Source of the DNA: Symbiodinium kawagutii
Lineage: Eukaryota > Sar > Dinophyceae > Suessiales > Symbiodiniaceae
DNA: 64,000 nucleotides
Direction of reading: 5' to 3'
Assembly (NCBI GenBank): GCA_009767595.1
Contig: VSDK01001200.1
Span: forward strand, 1 to 64,000
A program made the translations under genes and the position numbers. Every line of letters starts with the position of its first letter. Positions within the stretch are counted from its first letter, which is position 1. This document shows, piece after piece, positions 19,919 to 30,433 of this stretch. The notes below the pieces were generated by a model that saw only the letters and a program-made list of their open reading frames with translations, had not been told where the DNA came from and searched no databases.

Positions 19919-22900
19919 GGTAGTAAAAGAAAGCAGCAAGCTACTGGTAACGCTCAGGTGGCTTCACTGGTGCAATTGTTCAAACAGGTTGTGAACCGAT
20001 CAGGCAGCGACTTGACACCGCTCACTGCCTTGATTGATCAGCTCCAACGAGAGCACCCCAAGAAGAAAAAGAAGAAGTCAAAACCGCAGGCTCAGTCTGC
20101 GACACCCCCAACCACTAAGGTTTGGAATGGACATCGCTACCAGGTATGCCCACGCACAGGGTGGTGGACCTGGTTGGAACCGGTTAGGTCAGAGATGAAG
20201 CCGGCCACTCCTGAGTCCAACTGGTACTCAGATTGGCCATCGCTCCCCAAGTCAGAGCCTCAGCAACGCCAGCAACCAGGACAAACTGTTCCAGGGAGGC
20301 GTGTTGTGCTTAGTGACTCCAAAAAGGACAGGACCAGCGGCCAGGTCACTGGCATCAGAACTCAGGATTGGACTGCTGCTCCCGTCCCTCAGCTGATCAA
20401 ATTTCGAGATTTGGTCAATGCTGTTAGTGCTGGGGAAACCCCCCCTGGCAACTTGGTTGAAATTCAATCCGCTGAGCAATTAAGTGAGGTCACTGACCTT
20501 TGGAATGCCTTTGGTAACCCTAGTCCCCTGACTCTCATGCTCACTGGGAACTTGGCACACCCCGACCAAACTCGAGTCACTGTCTCCTTGATCCGTGGCT
20601 CTGGAACACAACGGCTTGAAGCGGTCGGACTGCTTAGATGTACTGCCAACCCGGGCCCTTGGGTCCACTCGGCGGCTAAAATCACCAAAGATGCTCTGCC
20701 CAAATCTGACAAGATTGAGGTTCGGTTAGTTGCGCCGGCCATGTACCGAGCTCAGTTCCTGCCTGAAGGACATGCTACGGACTCAGCCACATTGGTAGTT
20801 TCCAGCCTGGCTTCAGTCGCTCAGGTCTCAGTCAGCCAACTGACAGGAGGGCAGTGGGTGCAACGCCAGCAAGGTTCCGCCAAACATTTGGTTGGATACC
20901 TCAGACTCAAGCCTGACACTGTTGCTAAGCTTCTTCCTCATAGCGGTACCAATGCTGTTTTCATCAACAAAGTCAATGACCGCAGTGGAGGGCAAGTGTT
21001 TTGGGTGAAGCGCTTAGAAGATGAAACCAGAGAAGCTTATTTCAGAAGAATTTCCAAACTCCAAAGAGACAGACAGCAAGCAATCATCTGGAGGCAAGGC
21101 GGTGGCCATGACCTTGGTTTCGGTCGCACTGAACACGATGCCTGCCCAGCCCCCTCAAGAGTGGTTGCTATTAGAGGGCTGCCTGCTGCTTGGGATGATG
21201 ACGACATCAGTTCTTTCATGCACAGCCAAAAATGGATTGATTTTGTGGTCACTTCCCGAAAGAAGAAATGTGCCTACGGAAAAGGGTCTCCTCCCCCTGA
21301 CCAAAGCGATCATAGCTGGTGGGCTTTCACGGTTGAAGATGATCCTCCCTGGACCATCAGCATCCAAGTTCTCCCTCAACGACCCAGAGGTCCCATGATG
21401 TGCCAAGCCACTCGAGGACCAGGTAAAGGCCTCCCTCGCCCTGTCCTGTCGGATGATGTTGACATGCAGGACCAGGGCCCGAACAAAACCGTTGATGCTG
21501 ACCGTGCTAAAAACTCAGCTTCGCAAAGTCGCGCTGAGGACTCCAATGGTCGGAGTCGCAGTCGCTCTCCCAAAAGCAAGGCCGAAAAGTCTGAAGTCAT
21601 AGTCATTGGTAGCCATGACCCACCTGCTGATACCCCACCCAATGATCCTGACGTTGCGGTTGTTCAGGGGTGGAAACAGATCGATTTCGGAGGAGCAGGT
21701 GACTGCTTGTTCAGGGCAGTTGGTGCTTTCCAAAAACTCGCAAAAGGAGCTGAGGTTGTCACCAACAGTGAGGCTGCTACGGCCGGGGCCCTGCTTCGAA
21801 AGGACTGTGTTCAGCATGTTCGCAAGCACTCTGAACGGTTTAAAAACTTTTGGCATCCCAGAAAGGATGGTACTGGGCCTCAGACGTTTGAAGCTTGGTT
21901 GCAGATCAGTGGCAAAAAGGAAACCTACGCCAACGGCGTGCTCTGTCAGGCATTGGCAGAAACCTTAGGTTCAGTCCTCGTGATCTGGTCGAAGAAATCT
22001 GACACTTGGGAAAGATATTGTGTGGCTTCCAGGTTCGGCAGAAACAACCTCGCTTGTAAGGCCGTATCAGGTCACCACATAGCCCTCTTATTGGACAATG
22101 AACACTATACCCTGTTCCGCCAGCCTCCCGGTTCCACCTTTCCCACCTTTTGGCTCACTGAGTCCCCTGGGGTGTGGAGGCAGTTGGAGGGGGGGGGATC
22201 CACCAGGGCCAGCTCTGTCTCCAATGCCCGTGCCAGTCCTGCTCGGTCTGCTGCCACCCCGTCGGTCCATTCTCTTTGGTCCAGCCGGGCTGCTGCTTCT
22301 TCGGGTCGGGGTGCTGGTGGTCGTCGTACCCCGTCTGTCCATTCCGCTGCGTCTTCCTGCCCGGGTGTTGCCACTCCTTCTGTGCACTCTTGGGTTGCTC
22401 CCTCCCTCGCTCCGGGTGCTGTTGCCAAGCGGTTGCGTTCCAACTCTCCCCCCTCTCGGGTGCTTGTGTCATCGGCTAGGTCTTCTCGTCCCTCCAAGGC
22501 CCGCCTGCGTGTCAAAGGTCCGTGCTCTCACTCCTTCAATTCTGCCTGCTGTGTCGGTCCTGATGGTATGTCCACGACTGAAGATAAGGTCCCTGACTCC
22601 GCTGCAGCCTCTGCCTTCTCTGCCGACCATGCCCATAAGGATGATGATGTTCCCATGTTTCGGCCAGATGTGGCGCCGTATCCTAGGCGGAAAACGGTCA
22701 AACAACCGGAACCTCCTGCAGGTCAGCTTGACATTCAAGGTGAGCAATCTTGGGTCTGCCCTTTGTGTCAAGTCGAGATATATCAAAAGCCGGATCCTCG
22801 AGCCCGGGAACTGTTCCGACGGAAAAGATGGAATCACTTAATTTCTAGACATACGGCCGAGGAACGTCGTGCGGTGCCTAGGCTTGGTGCGGTCACTCAG

Positions 22901-25900
22901 CTGGTTGTGCCCTCAGCTGAAATTCCTCTGACCCAGAGAGCCTGGACATGCCCTGAATGCAACAAAGGGTTGCCAACGCTGCCAAAAAATTGGCACCAAC
23001 ACAGCATTCAGGAACATTTTCGGCTTGAGCATCCCCACACCAATCCGAGTGATGCTTACCATAACAAACAGAGACATGACCAGTCTCTCCGAAAACGTAT
23101 GTCTTCCAGGGGAAAACATGCTTGAAGGGTCAAGGCTGAGGTTGCGGTTGCTAACCTTAGCTCTTGGGCTGCTGAAACTAATCATGATTTGAAGTACATC
23201 AAAATTCTTCACGATCCCTCCCATGAAAAGAGAGGGCAGTCCAACCAGCAATGCCTTGTTTGTTCTAGATGTCGCTTAAAAGGTAATCCTGCCGTGTTCA
23301 AAAAAAAACCGTGCTCAACTGAAACCAGGCCAATTCACACCAAGCTGGGTGCTTGGATTCGCCGCTTGGTTACCATCAATAAGACCAATGGCCCGGCACT
23401 TAAGGAAGGCTTTCGCCTTTCGCAGAAAGAACTTGAAGCCATGCACCTTGATAGCAATGGTCAAGTCGCTGCTCACGCTGAGGCTCCCCTTGACCAAGGT
23501 AAATCAGCAGCTACGGTTGATGCTGCCCAAGTGGCCGGTCACGATGTCGTTGAGGTTCTGCCCCACAATGTCATGACTAGTTCTTCCAACGCTCAAAGAG
23601 TCCCTTCTAGATATGTCACCTGTAGAAAGTGTTGGAAGGTGAACCCCGTTGGTGCTGTCAAGTTGTGGAGCATCAAATGCCAGGTCCTGGGTGAGCGGGC
23701 TGTTGCTGCTCAGGGTAGGTATTGGAGGTCTCTGTCCAAAAAACAGCAGGATGCTCTCGCTAAGGCTTGGGGCGTTTCTGTTTCGCAGGTCAAAGGCTTC
23801 TTTCCCAAAGGTCCAAAAAAGGCTAAAAAGTCTGCGCGGCTCAATCCGCTGTCTGGGGTGCGAATTGGCGAAGCCAGTCACCCTGGCCCGCGCCAACGGG
23901 CCGGACGTAAACTGGCTAGTCTGGCAAAACTCTGGACATGCAACACTGGTGGTGCTCCTAAAGCCTGGAAACTGCTGCCGTTTTTCACGACAGAAAAACC
24001 AGACATCGTTTTCTTGCAGGAAGTCGGTTTTAAACCTAATGAATGGAAAGCCTTCCATGCCCACGCGCAAAAGATTGGGTACCATGGGTTTTTTACTGGT
24101 GCAAGTTCGCAAAAGCCAGGAGGTGAGGCTGCGGTTCTCATCAGAAAGTGCTTCCCGTGTCGACCGGCTTGGAACTATTCTTCCACAGGGGGAGCTGCTC
24201 AGTTGGTGTGGATGGGTGGGTACCTGGTTGGGTCTATCTATCTTGCTCCTAACCCCGATTCTATGCAGGTTTGTGAAGAAGTCACGCAAGCTATGCACAC
24301 GATTGGTTCTCAATGCGGTTGGCTAGTTGGTGGTGATTTCAACGCTGAAACTGATGAAAATCCGTTCAAACATACGTTGGCTGATCTCCAGGTTGGTTGT
24401 TGGGACCCTGGAGTCCCCACAAGATGGTCTGGTAACCGTTGCATCGATTATTTCCTTAGTAATCGGGTTGCGTCCCACACTCAGGTTCTTGACCACGAAA
24501 TTGCTGATCACTGCATTGTCCAAACTCAGGTGCAGTTCAGGTTGCCAACAGTAGAAACCTGGACACAATGCCCAGTGGTCAGGTTGCCGTCGCTAAAACA
24601 AATGAATTGCACTGAGGAGGCATGGCAAAGTCATGTCAGCTCTTTTTGGACGCATAACCCTCAGGACGCAGCAGGGGCCCCAGATGTCAACACGGCTTGG
24701 CAACATCTCTCTCAGGAACTGTTCAGCTCCTTAACTAAGGCCGTCGCGGCTTTAAAGCCAGATGTTCTCGCTCAAATCCCCCGGGGAATGCTTAGAAAAG
24801 GTAAACCCACGGCTGCCAGTTTTCAACCGGATTCTAATGCGGTTAGGGTTGCGGCTGGAGCACAGGCCAGTTGCAAAGAAATCCGATTGTCACGTCAGTT
24901 GGGACGGCTACGTGAAATCAGTCGCCTGGTAGGGCACAACCAAAGGATTCCTCAATGTCTCTGGGATAAGTTGGCTAGGTCCCCCTACTATGACCCCCAA
25001 ATCTCGGTTCATCATAACATTATCAAAACGCAAAACCTCCTGAATCAATGTCATGAGCTCAGACAGCGCACCAACCTGACGCTGTGGAAGGAGAAAATGC
25101 AGGATGACAAGTGTGCTTTTGCTTGGTTGCGCAAAGATCCTCAGATTCTTACTCACGCAGTCAAATTGCATCAGGGTGACGTGGCTGCGTCGTCCATTTC
25201 TGAGGCTTTGTCCAAAATTAAGGATTTTTGGAAGCCAATTTGGGAACGTGAAGAACCCGATTGGAATAGGGCTTGGCAGGACATCACGGAACAATTGGGA
25301 GGTCCGGTCAATTCTGAAACTTGGCTCCATCTGAGGGGCGAGGACTTGGCTCAAGCGGCCAAACAAACCAAAGGCACGGCGCCTGGACTTGACCAATGGA
25401 CTAAAGACGAACTTCTGCTGCTGTCACCGACCATGTGGGATAGTGTTGCTGATTTTGTCAAAAATTGTGAACTGCAAGGTCAGATCCCGGACCAATGGAA
25501 GGAGATTAGGCAAATGCATTTAAGTAAAGGCAAAGCATCTGATCTCGTTGGTGACCTCAGACCCATCTCTGTCACCAGTTTGTGGTGGAGAACAGTGCAG
25601 CGTGCTAGGTTTCAGCACGAACAGACTCAAAAGTGGATCAATCAAACCATGCCTCATTATGTTTATGGTGGGGTGCCCGGCAAAGGCACCATTGATGCCG
25701 TGGCTCCGTTGCTGAAAGCTGATGCTTCGCATTGGTGGATTGGTTCTCTTGATTACCAAAAAGCTTTTGATCGTGTTCAACCTAGGGAAGTGTGTTCTTT
25801 GTTCAAATACTTGGGAATGCCCCCTATGGTTGCTGATTTGATGCTCAGCTGTTGGTCTGACCAGAGACGGTATCTCCAGTATCTCAACCAATTTGATCCC

Positions 25901-27208
25901 AGCGTCACCAAGGTTTCCTCCTCGCTGTTGCAAGGAGATCCCTTTTCCATGTTAGGAATGGCTGTAATCATGTTGCCTGCGGCTGCTGAAGTCGCGCAAA
26001 CGGTGCCTGCTGTCACGCAGGTCCTGTATGCTGATGATAGAACTTTGGCTGCCCCGTCGGTTGATACCCTTCTGGAATCCATCCGTATCTGGCACAGATG
26101 GGGGACCAGGCTTGGGTTGGCTGATAATGTCGAAAAAACGCAGTTTTACCACCCTACTAAAAAGGGACGTGCTGACTTGGCTGCCGCAGATATTCCTGAC
26201 AAGCAGATCGTCGATGACCTTAAAGTTTTGGGATTCTGCTTCCAAGGTGTTCAGGCTCGTCAAGCTACAGCCACAGAAAACACCAGGTTGCAAAAAGCTC
26301 AGGTTCAAGCACTTCGCGTGGCTTGCCTCCCTGGGTCTCTCCATCGAAAGGTCCGGTCGGGGCAATACACCGTGCCAGCAAAGGCTGGATATGGGTGGTT
26401 GTGTCGGAACCCCAGCTTACAAGACGCGAAACCCCTGGAAGCTGCCTGTCGAAAGCTCATGCAGAAGCAGCGCCAAGCTGCCCCAGATTTGTTCAAGTTG
26501 GTCAAGGGGCATTTTTGGGATCTCAAATTTCTTGCCACCCAAACTCAAGTGGCAACCCTTGTGCGTTTTGCGCACAAAAGTCAGCAAGCCATGCCGCCCC
26601 AACTGCTGTCCAAAGCTGGATGGCCAAGGGCGGTAAATCAAGGTCTCAATAACCTGGGGTGGACCAAGCTCAGAGGGTGGGTTTGGCGTCACGAAGGACT
26701 CAATCTGTCCTTAGCCCTGTCCGGGGCGCAGGCACGTCAGAAGTCAGTCTCTGAGGCTTGTCATGCGCTCAGAGAATCATGGAGGCACACTCGCTTTCAA
26801 AGTTTTCTTGGAACTGCACGGCGAGACGCCGCACAACTTCAGAATGTTGCCTACAGTGAGTCCAGGGTCCATTGCCTGCGCACTTACCATCACAATAAAC
26901 ATTCCATTGCAGTCGTCACGGGTGCGTTCATCTCACCGGCTGCTTTTCAAAAAATGAATACCAGCGATACCGCTGACTCGGTTGTGACCAATTTTCCCGG
27001 TTGTCCTTTTTGTGGATGCCATGCTGAACAAGCAACACTTGATCACGTGGTTTGGGAGTGCCCATCCAATGGGCGGCCTGCTGAAGCAACTCCGTGTGAC
27101 GACCTTGAAAAACGCCTTGGTTGGCCAAGTCAAACCTCTGACGCTTGTCTGAGATGGATGGCAAGTGTCCGGCAAGTGGTGCTGGATGCTCGCCACGACC
27201 GAATGTGA
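19919..27208 (+). CDS. LINE family A polyprotein, copy 2: OTU protease, zinc fingers, endonuclease, RT
   Basis: One frame of about 2,430 codons, broken only by a TGA at 23123-23125 where copy 1 has GGA. No start: the 5' end is truncated and the first in-frame ATG is at 20195. Residues are counted from 19958. Order: Lys-rich N-terminus; OTU cysteine protease about 565-725 with Cys583 (GDCLFRA) and His716 (EHYTLF); Ser-rich linker with three TPSVHS repeats; C2H2-like fingers (CPLC..., CPEC...); further Cys motifs; RIGEASHPGP at 1302-1311; exonuclease-endonuclease-phosphatase (EEP) endonuclease about 1345-1540 (LQEV, GGDFNAE, CIDYFL, ADH); RT about 1780-2120 (LDYQKAFD, LLQGDP, YADD at 2024-2027); C-terminal CCHC finger near 2350. 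The EEP nicks target DNA and the RT copies RNA from the nick. The OTU may process the polyprotein or remove ubiquitin; that role is unknown. Confidence 0.9.
23123..23125 (+). other. In-frame TGA interrupting copy 2
   Basis: GGA in copy 1 (CATGCTGGAAGTG) is TGA in copy 2 (CATGCTTGAAGGG). The frame is open for about 1,055 codons before it and 1,361 codons after it, which suggests a recent single substitution rather than a gene boundary. Confidence 0.8.
23861..23890 (+). other. RIGEASHPGP motif (copy 2)
   Basis: Located between the Cys/basic region and the EEP endonuclease, identical in protein sequence to copy 1 and similar to RWGEALHPGP of family C at 62255. Confidence 0.65.
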
Positions 27209-27223
27209 CACTAAGGTGTCACA
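27204..27223 (+). promoter_or_regulatory. 3' hairpin overlapping the stop codon (copy 2)
   Basis: TGTGACAC, loop TAAG, GTGTCACA, identical in all three tails. Confidence 0.6.
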
Positions 27224-27290
27224 ACACTCAGGTGGCTGCCCCGAGTCCAGCTGCTGCTGCGCTGCTGCTGCTGTGCGGCCGCTGCTGCTC

Positions 27291-28083
27291 NNNNNNNNNN
27301 NNNNNNNNNNNNNNNNNNNNNNNNNNNNNNNNNNNNNNNNNNNNNNNNNNNNNNNNNNNNNNNNNNNNNNNNNNNNNNNNNNNNNNNNNNNNNNNNNNNN
27401 NNNNNNNNNNNNNNNNNNNNNNNNNNNNNNNNNNNNNNNNNNNNNNNNNNNNNNNNNNNNNNNNNNNNNNNNNNNNNNNNNNNNNNNNNNNNNNNNNNNN
27501 NNNNNNNNNNNNNNNNNNNNNNNNNNNNNNNNNNNNNNNNNNNNNNNNNNNNNNNNNNNNNNNNNNNNNNNNNNNNNNNNNNNNNNNNNNNNNNNNNNNN
27601 NNNNNNNNNNNNNNNNNNNNNNNNNNNNNNNNNNNNNNNNNNNNNNNNNNNNNNNNNNNNNNNNNNNNNNNNNNNNNNNNNNNNNNNNNNNNNNNNNNNN
27701 NNNNNNNNNNNNNNNNNNNNNNNNNNNNNNNNNNNNNNNNNNNNNNNNNNNNNNNNNNNNNNNNNNNNNNNNNNNNNNNNNNNNNNNNNNNNNNNNNNNN
27801 NNNNNNNNNNNNNNNNNNNNNNNNNNNNNNNNNNNNNNNNNNNNNNNNNNNNNNNNNNNNNNNNNNNNNNNNNNNNNNNNNNNNNNNNNNNNNNNNNNNN
27901 NNNNNNNNNNNNNNNNNNNNNNNNNNNNNNNNNNNNNNNNNNNNNNNNNNNNNNNNNNNNNNNNNNNNNNNNNNNNNNNNNNNNNNNNNNNNNNNNNNNN
28001 NNNNNNNNNNNNNNNNNNNNNNNNNNNNNNNNNNNNNNNNNNNNNNNNNNNNNNNNNNNNNNNNNNNNNNNNNNNNNNNNNNN
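27291..28083. other. Assembly gap (793 N)
   Basis: Unknown bases between the copy 2 tail and the satellite. Both flanks are repetitive, so the true length and content are uncertain, and more family A copies could be missing. Confidence 1.
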
Positions 28084-30130
28084 ATGTCAGAAAGAATGTC
28101 AGAAGAGATGTCAGAAAGAATGTCAAAAGATATGCCAGAAAGAATGTCAGAGAGAATGTCAAAAGAAATGTCAGGATAGAATGTCAGAAGAAGCGTCAGA
28201 AGAGATGTCAGGAAGAGTGTCAAAAGATATGCCAGAAAGAATGTCAGAGAGAATGTCAGAAGATATGTCAGAAAGAATGTCAGAAGAGATGTCAGAAAGA
28301 ATGTCAAAAAGTATGCCACAAAAAGAATGTCACAGAGAAAGTCAGAAGATATGTCAGAAGAGATGTCAGAAAGAATGTCAGAAAGAATGTCAGAAGAGGT
28401 GTCAGAAAGAATGTCAGAGAGAATGTCAGAAGATATGTCAGAGAGAATGTCAGAAGAGATGTCAGAAAGAATGTCAGAAGAGGTGTCAGAAAGAATGTCA
28501 GAGAGAATGTCAGAGGATGTGTCAGAAAGAATGTCAGAAGAGATGCCAGAAAGAATGTTCAAAGATATACCAAAAAGAATGTCAGAGAGAAAGTCAGAAG
28601 ATATGTCAGAAGAGATGTCAGAAAGAATGTCAGAAGATATGCCAGAAAGAATGTCAGAGAGAATGTCAGAAGATATGTCAGAGAGAATGTCAGAGTGAAT
28701 GTCAGAGAGAATGTCAGAAGATATGTCAGAGAGAATGTCAGAGTGAATGTCAGAGAGAATGTCAGAAGATATGTCAGAGAGAATGTCAGAGTGAATGTCA
28801 GAGAGAATGTCAGAAGATATGTCAGAGAGAATGTCAGAGTGAATGTCAGAGAGAATGTCAGAAGATATGTCAGAGAGAATGTCAGAGTGAATGTCAGAGA
28901 GAATGTCAGAAGATATGTCAGAGAGAATGTCAGAGTGAATGTCAGAGAGAATGTCAGAAGATATGTCAGAGAGAATGTCAGAGTGAATGTCAGAGAGAAT
29001 GTCAGAAGATATGTCAGAGAGAATGTCAGAGTGAATGTCAGAGAGAATGTCAGAAGATATGTCAGAGAGAATGTCAGAGTGAATGTCAGAGAGAATGTCA
29101 GAAGATATGTCAGAGAGAATGTCAGAGTGAATGTCAGAGAGAATGTCAGAAGATATGTCAGAGAGAATGTCAGAGTGAATGTCAGAGAGAATGTCAGAAG
29201 ATATGTCAGAGAGAATGTCAGAGTGAATGTCAGAGAGAATGTCAGAAGATATGTCAGAGAGAATGTCAGAGTGAATGTCAGAGAGAATGTCAGAAGATAT
29301 GTCAGAGAGAATGTCAGAGTGAATGTCAGAGAGAATGTCAGAAGATATGTCAGAGAGAATGTCAGAGTGAATGTCAGAGAGAATGTCAGAAGATATGTCA
29401 GAGAGAATGTCAGAGTGAATGTCAGAGAGAATGTCAGAAGATATGTCAGAGAGAATGTCAGAGTGAATGTCAGAGAGAATGTCAGAAGATATGTCAGAGA
29501 GAATGTCAGAGTGAATGTCAGAGAGAATGTCAGAAGATATGTCAGAGAGAATGTCAGAGTGAATGTCAGAGAGAATGTCAGAAGATATGTCAGAGAGAAT
29601 GTCAGAGTGAATGTCAGAGAGAATGTCAGAAGATATGTCAGAGAGAATGTCAGAGTGAATGTCAGAGAGAATGTCAGAAGATATGTCAGAGAGAATGTCA
29701 GAGTGAATGTCAGAGAGAATGTCAGAAGATATGTCAGAGAGAATGTCAGAGTGAATGTCAGAGAGAATGTCAGAAGATATGTCAGAGAGAATGTCAGAGT
29801 GAATGTCAGAGAGAATGTCAGAAGATATGTCAGAGAGAATGTCAGAGTGAATGTCAGAGAGAATGTCAGAAGATATGTCAGAGAGAATGTCAGAGTGAAT
29901 GTCAAGAGAAATGTCAGGATAGAATGTTAGAAGGAATGTCAAAAGAGATGTCAGAAAGAATGTCAGAAGATATGAAAGAATGTCAGAGAGAATGTCAGAA
30001 GATATGTCAGAGAGAATGCCAGAAGAGATGTCAGAAAAAATGTCAGAAAAACTGTCAGAAGAGATGTCAGAAAGAATGACAAAAGATATGCCAGAAAGAA
30101 TGTCAGAGAGAATGTCAGAAGATATGTCAG
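28084..30130. repeat. 12-bp satellite with a 48-bp higher-order unit
   Basis: The basic monomer is 12 bp, GARNRNATGTCA. From about 28650 to 29904 four monomer variants (GAGAGA-, GAGTGA-, GAGAGA-, GAAGAT- each followed by ATGTCA) form a 48-bp unit. The GAGTGA monomer recurs 26 times at exact 48-bp steps from 28693 to 29893, apparently without variation. The outer parts are irregular monomers. Because 12 is a multiple of 3, several frames stay open on both strands, but these are not genes. Confidence 0.95.
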
Positions 30131-30297
30131 ATGGTGGGGACCACTCGAAGTAAAGTAATTTGTTTTTTTCTTTTATCTCTCTGTCTCTCTCTTTCCTTTC
30201 CTTTTCTCAAACCTTCACTCTCCCTTTCTCTAGATACCGAACTGCTTATCATTTCCATCTATGAATTTTGTTTTCCCATTTATTTGTGGTTCGTCAG
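30131..30297 (+). other. Intron-like sequence before the first EF-hand exon
   Basis: Pyrimidine-rich DNA (TCTCTCTGTCTCTCTCTTTC) ending TTCGTCAG at the acceptor of exon a. Upstream exons of the gene are not visible in the window. Confidence 0.5.
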
Positions 30298-30433
30298 GTG
30301 GCACACGGGTCATGTGTGCAAGCACCGGCGCGCAGTCCCTTTTCCAGGCACATTGCGAAAAACTGAAGAAATTGTTTTCCAACCTGGGAAGCCGAACTGG
30401 AGTTATCACCTTCAAGATGCTCGAAGAACCTCG
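30298..30433 (+). CDS. EF-hand channel-like gene, exon a
   Basis: Acceptor TTCGTCAG|G, donor CTCG|GTCGGG (a GT donor). Encodes the first, degenerate EF-hand (KKLFSNLGSRTGVITFKMLEEP). Phase: two bases carried into exon b. Confidence 0.75.

Larger units (their letters stand above)
11486..19922 (+). mobile_element. LINE family A, copy 1 (decayed, with nested insertions)
   Basis: A unit of about 8.4 kb between the copy-0 tail and the start of copy 2. Compared with copy 2 it carries 161 bp of extra 5' sequence, two insertions with 29-bp target duplications, and several small indels. The difference in unit length (8,437 against 7,409 between 3' hairpins) is fully accounted for by these events. Confidence 0.85.
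19923..27290 (+). mobile_element. LINE family A, copy 2 (near-intact, 5'-truncated)
   Basis: Begins directly at the end of copy 1's tail with GTAAAAGAAAGCAG, the same internal breakpoint as the copy 0/copy 1 junction, and runs through the 3' UTR until the assembly gap at 27291 cuts the CTG block. Head-to-tail with copy 1 and very similar at base level. Confidence 0.85.

Noticed and set aside
27165..30079. Very long open frames on both strands across the gap and satellite (up to about 900 codons)
   Set aside because: The monomer is 12 bp, so open frames are automatic, and part of the length is unknown bases. The text is a pure repeat with no protein features.
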